Source: Candidatus Uhrbacteria bacterium RIFOXYB12_FULL_58_10
GTDB taxonomy: Bacteria > Patescibacteriota > Patescibacteriia > UBA9934 > GWF2-40-263
Direction: 5' to 3'
NCBI GenBank assembly: GCA_943354165.1
Contig: CALRBH010000008.1
Span: 1 to 37,874, forward strand
Length of the DNA: 37,874 bases
The notes below the pieces were generated by a model. The model did not search any database, was not told where the DNA came from, and was given only the letters and a program-made list of their open reading frames with translations. The position numbers and the translations under genes are program-made. This document shows positions 32,851-37,874 of the stretch, in pieces (position 1 is the stretch's first letter; the number at the start of each line of letters is the position of its first letter).

Positions 32851-33893
32851 TACCAGGCTAGGCGCCACGAATCTCCTTCCTTTATAAGCCGATAGGTCAC
32901 CCGGGAGGTACCATGCTCAATGGTAAGCTCAAATATCTGTTTAAATGCCACGCCTGTGGCGGAAGAAGTCCAGGTCGGAAGCGTCTTTGCCGAAACCACG
33001 CGGAGCTCCTGCATCCCCACTTCCTTAGGTTCAAACGACGATGGATAAGAAGCGATAAAGCTCCCCGCATCCATGGCCTTTTGGGCGTCGGTGGCGAGGA
33101 ATTGGTAGAGATCTCCCTCGAGGGAACGCGCATCAAGATCGATGACGGCGCTTACGAGATTGAGGACGGCGGCATCAAACCAGAGGTCCACGGGGAACAT
33201 GCGCGCCACTGGTCCATCTTCATCGGGAAAGGCATACACCACTGGGCGGGCAACCAAAGGATGCGTCACCCGAATGCCGGTCCCGGCATCGATGCCTTCA
33301 AAAGCGAATTGACCTCCGGCGTCCGTACGAATACGCGTATCCCCCGCCACCAAATCGGCGCCGGCTACGGGGCCGCCGAACGGCGCTTTCAAAGTTCCGG
33401 CGATAGAGAGCTTCACAGGCACAGCCTCCTGGTGCGGAAGGAATCGTTGAATCACCCCGACGGTTTTATTGAGGGCAACCCCGATGGCGAGGGAAATCAG
33501 TATCGCAGCGATCGCTGCCGCCACCGCGCCCAGATAGCTCTTACGATGATTAGTATGCCGGTCGTGTATGTCGGCCTTACGTGCAAGACGCACGCCATTG
33601 AGAGCGAGCGCGAGCACGATGAGGATGAAAAGGAAAAGCGCGTACGCAAACTCGGGAGGAACGGACGGCAGGATCCGCTCCACGATCGTAGGAGTCGATA
33701 CGGAAACCGTAGACGGTTCCCCTTGAGGACGTTCCACAAACAGGAGCGAGGTGGTGAAGTTTCCGAGCTCGTCGATTGCTTCAACCCGATGCAACCCGTC
33801 GGAGACGGACGTCGGGACAATGGCTTCCCAGTCCCCGTCCTGGTCGGCTTCCACCTGACTGACGAGTTCCGGCTGTTGGGTGTCGATGGCCAT
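32850..33893 (-). CDS. Membrane protein: second half of an Ig-like domain, TM segments, carboxypeptidase-regulatory-like domain; probable continuation of 33895..36420
   Basis: Starts MAIDTQQPELVSQVEADQDGDWEAIVPTSVSDGLHRVEAIDELGNFTTSLLFVERPQ, no signal peptide; two TM segments; VKLSIAGTLKAPFGGPVAGADLVAGDTRIRTDAGGQFAFEGI. Confidence 0.7.
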   Translation of the reverse strand: MAIDTQQPELVSQVEADQDGDWEAIVPTSVSDGLHRVEAIDELGNFTTSLLFVERPQGEPSTVSVSTPTIVERILPSVPPEFAYALFLFILIVLALALNGVRLARKADIHDRHTNHRKSYLGAVAAAIAAILISLAIGVALNKTVGVIQRFLPHQEAVPVKLSIAGTLKAPFGGPVAGADLVAGDTRIRTDAGGQFAFEGIDAGTGIRVTHPLVARPVVYAFPDEDGPVARMFPVDLWFDAAVLNLVSAVIDLDARSLEGDLYQFLATDAQKAMDAGSFIASYPSSFEPKEVGMQELRVVSAKTLPTWTSSATGVAFKQIFELTIEHGTSRVTYRLIKEGDSWRLAW

Positions 33894-33894
33894 A

Positions 33895-36420
33895 TTAGTA
33901 CACGATAAACGTTACCTTCCCGCCCGGAATGGTGCGACCGGAGAACCGATAGCCATTCGTCACCCTTCCGATGTCGTTAATGGTGATGATCGGACCATAT
34001 GACGTTCCTTCGGAAGGAGCGGGAGCCGGAAGGGCGATCGGTCGGCTCACAGGGGCCGATGTCTTGGCTGATGGGGTCGATGTCTTGGCTGATGGGGTCG
34101 ATGTCTTGGCTGATGGGGCCGCAGGCTCCCTTACTGGCACGAACACGACCTGTGGCGCCGGACACACAGGAGTGGAAACAGGGACGGATGCCTCCGGCTC
34201 CGGACATGCGGGAACAACCAGCGACTCCGGACACTGGAACACCACCGGCGGACGCGTCGCAAGCTTCACGCGCTCCCCCGTCATCTCATTGCCGCGCTGC
34301 GTGGTCCCGACCGGCATGAATGTGTACACCGTACCCGTCGTAAGGCCGTCGATGATAACTGAGTGGGATTCCGTAAGCTGACCGTCGAGTACGGTTGAAG
34401 TGGCGAACCCGAAATTAGGCGATCCGCTGTTCACAATCGGGTCGAACGTTCCGTAGACGACCCGTGAGGTCGAGTTCGGGTAGGAGCTCCAGGAGACGAT
34501 AACGGAATCGCCATCCACCTGCGTCACATCAACATCGTAAAGACGTTCTGGGAAGGATACGGAACCTCCTCCCCCGCCGCTTCCAGGGACGCAGGCGATC
34601 CCATCATCGATCACCACAGCGAACACCACGCGCTCCATGATGTTTCCGGAGAGATCCTTCGCATACACGATGACGGGCACCGCTTCCCCATCCGTAAAGT
34701 TCGAGGCCGGATCGATCGTAAAGGTGAAATCCGCCGGCGATCCCGTCACGTCGGTGGTGTCTCCAAGATAGTTCCCTCCGTTGAAATCGAGAGAGCTGGC
34801 GAACGTAATCTTGGTGCCGGTCGTCGTTACGGACCCTGCCCCGCCTCCGTTGGTATAATAGTCCCCGTTCACGAACACCACGACGTTCGAAAGATTCACC
34901 CCCGTCCCATTATCTTTTACATGAAAGAGAATGTTGGTCGTAGAGGTGATCGTCCCGTCGTTGCTCGGGCTCGTCCCGTCCACGAACGGTGCGTCGCTGT
35001 CGGAAGTGGAAAACGTCCAGACGTCCGTGACCATGGTGTTGCCAACCACGTCCTCACAATCAAACGCGGAAATGGACACGGTTTCATTCTGCGCGAAGTT
35101 ACTCGCTGGATTGATCACGTACTGCACGCCGAAATCCACCAGTGTCGCCGCCACTTCCGGATCAGTGGAATCAAACGTCGTGAGCGCAAACGATGGTGAT
35201 GAAACGTTGAACTGACAGCTCGCGGTCACGACCCCGGTCCCGGAAACCGTGCCCGGGAAGGTCTTCTTGTCGTGCACAATGACGGTGATGTTTGTGGAAA
35301 TGCTGTTCCCTGTGCTCGATCGCGTTGGTGTTTCGCTCACGACCTGCGGAGGCACCGTGTCCGCCTCGGTGGTAAACGTGAACGACTTTGGATTCATCGT
35401 GTTCGGCCCATTGGCATCCCCGAGCTGGTTCTGCGTTGGCGAGGCCAGATCGCGGAAGCCGGTGATGTCGATGGTGTAGGCGGTGTTATAGAGCCAGTTG
35501 CGCGTATCACTCCCGATGCCGAGCGGACTTGGCGGATTCACGGTCACCCCACACAGGTTTGTGCCCCACACGCCAGAACAGACATAAGCGTCGAACGCCG
35601 TCATATCATCAGCGCCGCCGTCGTCGTCTGCCGTAATGACGCCAGGGGGTGTCGTGGTGCTCACCCCGGTTCCGACGCCGACGTTATCGCCTTCCCCGTT
35701 CTTGGTATCGCGCAGGTCAAACGTATAATTCGACGAAACGGAAACCGCCGTCGCCGCGTTCGCTGGCGATGGATTCTCCGCGAACGGTTTAATCGTATCT
35801 GCCCAAAGGTGCAGACTGAAATCTTCTTCGTCATCGAGAATGTCGAGACCGGAAAGCGAGATGTTCGACTCCGTGGTCGCTCCAATGGTCCCAACGTTCA
35901 CGTCGAGCGTGCTCGGCGTACCGGTTGCATACGCGGCTTCCCCTGGCGCATCCACCGTCCAGGTGTTGGAACCAAAGATCCCGGTGCCGCTGGACGTCCC
36001 GCTGGTCCGGAACCCCGTAAGATTCACGCGCCCGCCGGAAATGGTCGCCCCAGCGTAGTTTGGAAAATACGTTCCATTGGTGAGCACGGAAGCGGTGAGC
36101 TTGGCGACGTTGTAATCCACCCAAATATTCGCCGCATCCGTCCCGCCGGAGACGATGCGCATGGTCGTCGTGAAGGATTGGCCGACGTAGTAATAGTTGA
36201 GGTCGGTCGTGACGCCCGTGCCGCCATCGCCTGTGTTGTCCCCGCCCGTGGTCGGCGATGTAGTGAGTTCGAAGGTATCGGCCCCGACAGGAGCAGCGGC
36301 TTGGGCAGAGGCTGACGCAAACGACAAAGAGCAAACGACAAACGACAAAGAAATCCAAAACGACAAACGGGTGAAAGGTTTGATGTTTGAGTTCTTTTTT
36401 TGTCCGTTCAACTTTTCCAT
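33895..36420 (-). CDS. Large exported surface protein: cohesin-like N-terminal domain, Big_5/Ig-like and FnIII-like domains
   Basis: Signal peptide SFWISLSFVVCSLSFASASAQA; YYVGQSFTTTMRIVSGGTDAANIWVDYNVAKLTASVLTNG cohesin-like; DTVPPQVVSETPTRSSTGNSISTNITVIVHD Ig-like; DVDVTQVDGDSVIVSWSSYPNSTSRVVYG FnIII-like. Confidence 0.75.
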   Translation of the reverse strand: MEKLNGQKKNSNIKPFTRLSFWISLSFVVCSLSFASASAQAAAPVGADTFELTTSPTTGGDNTGDGGTGVTTDLNYYYVGQSFTTTMRIVSGGTDAANIWVDYNVAKLTASVLTNGTYFPNYAGATISGGRVNLTGFRTSGTSSGTGIFGSNTWTVDAPGEAAYATGTPSTLDVNVGTIGATTESNISLSGLDILDDEEDFSLHLWADTIKPFAENPSPANAATAVSVSSNYTFDLRDTKNGEGDNVGVGTGVSTTTPPGVITADDDGGADDMTAFDAYVCSGVWGTNLCGVTVNPPSPLGIGSDTRNWLYNTAYTIDITGFRDLASPTQNQLGDANGPNTMNPKSFTFTTEADTVPPQVVSETPTRSSTGNSISTNITVIVHDKKTFPGTVSGTGVVTASCQFNVSSPSFALTTFDSTDPEVAATLVDFGVQYVINPASNFAQNETVSISAFDCEDVVGNTMVTDVWTFSTSDSDAPFVDGTSPSNDGTITSTTNILFHVKDNGTGVNLSNVVVFVNGDYYTNGGGAGSVTTTGTKITFASSLDFNGGNYLGDTTDVTGSPADFTFTIDPASNFTDGEAVPVIVYAKDLSGNIMERVVFAVVIDDGIACVPGSGGGGGSVSFPERLYDVDVTQVDGDSVIVSWSSYPNSTSRVVYGTFDPIVNSGSPNFGFATSTVLDGQLTESHSVIIDGLTTGTVYTFMPVGTTQRGNEMTGERVKLATRPPVVFQCPESLVVPACPEPEASVPVSTPVCPAPQVVFVPVREPAAPSAKTSTPSAKTSTPSAKTSAPVSRPIALPAPAPSEGTSYGPIITINDIGRVTNGYRFSGRTIPGGKVTFIVY
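34056..34118 (-). repeat. 3 x 21-nt tandem repeat encoding (PSAKTST)n linker
   Basis: CCGATGTCTTGGCTGATGGGG followed by two copies of TCGATGTCTTGGCTGATGGGG. Confidence 0.92.
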
Positions 36421-36472
36421 ATTTGTCGTTTTCTTTTTTCTTTGTCGTTTGGGATTTATCGTTTGTCGTTTC
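36318..36472. repeat. Family D inverted word arrays around the start of the surface-protein gene
   Basis: CAAACGACAAACGACAAAGAAATCCAAAACGACAAACGG (within signal-peptide codons) faces TTTGTCGTTTTC...CTTTGTCGTTTGGGATTTATCGTTTGTCGTTTC (upstream of ATG 36420). Confidence 0.85.
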
Positions 36473-37146
36473 TAATTCTCTCCTTCCACATCCAGATTGG
36501 AGATCATGAGGCTCAGATCCACAGAGTTTACCACTACGTCCTGATTCAGGTTCGGCCGCTGAACGTTTCCCGTAAGATCATCAGCGTCAATCACCGCAAG
36601 GAGCGTCGAGATATCCACCGAGTTCACCACATCATCCCCAAGCGTCGCAGGACTCGTCCCCGCTCCGTTTACATCACCCGCAAGGAGGACTTGCGATCCT
36701 TTTGGCACAGCATTGGACGGCTGGGTGAAGTTCAATACGTTATTCCCCGAGACGAGCGTCACATCCTGAAGGACACGCGTGAGATGCTGGTGCCCCTTGA
36801 TGCCTAGGTCATAGATCCCCGGAGACACTGTGAGATTCTCTGGAATGACATAGGTCCCATCGACACCTGCGGAAAGCAAGGTGGCGGCCGGTGCCGTTGC
36901 AAGAACCACGTCATCTCCGTTTGTGGCCGTACGTACGGTGAGGAAGAAATTGGAATCATCATTTGTCTCCGCGGCCCCGACCCTCCCTTGTGGCATCGCC
37001 CATTGTACCGTAGCGGTTACGTCCGAGGCGACGATCGCGGTCACAGAGACGTTTTCCGCAGAGACATACGCCGCGGAGGACACCAAACATGCGCCAATGC
37101 CTACGGCGGCGATCAGATATTTGGTTTGGGTTCCTCCGTGTTTCAT
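36472..37146 (-). CDS. Exported dockerin-like protein
   Basis: Signal peptide; C-terminal LAGDVNGAGTSPATLGDDVVNSVDISTLLAVIDADDLTGNVQRPNLNQDVVVNSVDLSLMISNLD, two dockerin type I-like halves. Confidence 0.72.
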   Translation of the reverse strand: MKHGGTQTKYLIAAVGIGACLVSSAAYVSAENVSVTAIVASDVTATVQWAMPQGRVGAAETNDDSNFFLTVRTATNGDDVVLATAPAATLLSAGVDGTYVIPENLTVSPGIYDLGIKGHQHLTRVLQDVTLVSGNNVLNFTQPSNAVPKGSQVLLAGDVNGAGTSPATLGDDVVNSVDISTLLAVIDADDLTGNVQRPNLNQDVVVNSVDLSLMISNLDVEGEN

Positions 37147-37149
37147 ACG

Positions 37150-37874
37150 TTATGGTGCAGGTTCGGTTGGGGCCGCTTCGGTTGGGGCCGGTTCTGTTGG
37201 TGCAGGTTCGGTCGGTGCTGGTTCCGTCGGTGCCGGTTCTGTTGGGGCCGGTTCTGTTGGTGCAGGTTCGGTCGGTGCAGGTTCGGTCGGTGCTGGTTCC
37301 GTCGCTGGTACGACCACGTCCGTCGCTGGCACGACTACCGGTTCATAATCCTTGCGAATCGCTTCGACGTACCAGTCAAAGTCGACGTCCGAGGCGCCGC
37401 CCATCGTTTCCTTTACGAAGAAGCCGTTGTGGTCGGAGGATTCGACGTAGATGCCGTTCGCAGGACCGCGAAGCGTGACAAGGACGCGAACTGGCGTGGT
37501 CGTCGACGTGACGTCGTTGAACGATGGATCGATGTCTTCGAACGCGATCGATGCAGCTCCAGCGGTGAGATGGCCGGTCCCCGAGAGCGAAACCTTGTGT
37601 TGCGGACTGATGACGACCGGCACGGCGACCTTCTCGTTCTGGTAGCTCGTAATCACCACCTTGATGTCTCCCTCCGTGAGAATCACCCCCGCTTCATCAA
37701 TCGACCAGACTCCGCCGATCCCCGCCACGCGTCCGAGGTCGAGGATGTGGTTCCCCTGCATGAAGATGTTGCCGGACATGTTGAGCGCCGCGAGGTTTCC
37801 AGAGAGGGTGGAGGCATTGTTCTGGTTGATAATCGTCGTTGTATTCGTCACGTTCCCTGTCGACCAGTACGAGA
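37150..37874 (-). CDS. Surface protein with C-terminal (APTEP)n tail; 5' end outside window
   Basis: Frame open through the window edge (..SYWSTGNVTNTTTIINQNNASTLSGNLAALNMSGNIFMQGNHILDLG); C-terminus PAPTEPAPTEP repeats. Confidence 0.75.
   Translation of the reverse strand, partial: SYWSTGNVTNTTTIINQNNASTLSGNLAALNMSGNIFMQGNHILDLGRVAGIGGVWSIDEAGVILTEGDIKVVITSYQNEKVAVPVVISPQHKVSLSGTGHLTAGAASIAFEDIDPSFNDVTSTTTPVRVLVTLRGPANGIYVESSDHNGFFVKETMGGASDVDFDWYVEAIRKDYEPVVVPATDVVVPATEPAPTEPAPTEPAPTEPAPTEPAPTEPAPTEPAPTEPAPTEAAPTEPAP
37153..37303 (-). repeat. About 10 degenerate 15-nt tandem repeats encoding APTEP
   Basis: GGTTCGGTTGGGGCC / GGTTCTGTTGGTGCA / GGTTCGGTCGGTGCT units. Confidence 0.92.

Overview
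The window looks like a contiguous piece of a Patescibacteria/CPR-type bacterial chromosome (inference from gene content, compact layout and a divergent 16S rRNA; table 11, TGA used as stop). Left to right: 3' end of smc; an M16 peptidase; a cupredoxin-like protein; rpsP convergent with khpA-trmD; a SIMPL protein; a stand-alone 16S rRNA gene with its own promoter, a 20-bp perfect processing stem and a terminator, and no 23S/5S behind it; tRNA-Ile, -Phe, -Pro, -Gly; two exported proteins; a TlyA-like methyltransferase; ruvC; hicBA; an EEP nuclease; yebC; a four-helix-bundle (S23/IVP) protein; rpoC and rpoB; ftsK; a RodZ-like protein; recA; efp with epmA; an ABC exporter; rpsF-ssb-rpsR; and a surface-protein operon with dockerin-like, cohesin/Ig-like and APTEP-repeat proteins. 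The most unusual content is not the genes. (1) Several families of iterated short-word arrays (TAGTTAGTAG, GTTTGGGAG, CCCTTACCG, AAACGACA, GGGCAAGAGT) recur, usually as facing inverted arms that end just upstream of start codons. Several of the same arrays lie in frame inside genes, where they encode signal peptides, linkers or tails. (2) Palindromic elements are tied to tRNA genes: two composite palindromes begin inside the CCA end of tRNA-Ile and tRNA-Gly, tRNA-Pro has a 10-bp acceptor extension through CCA, and a second tRNA-Pro copy is broken by two related GC-rich palindromic inserts. Other leads are a surface gene split inside one Ig-like domain, a compensated pseudoknot change in the 16S 530 loop, and an efp-epmA pair. 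No homology search was run; product names come from recognising motifs in the translations.
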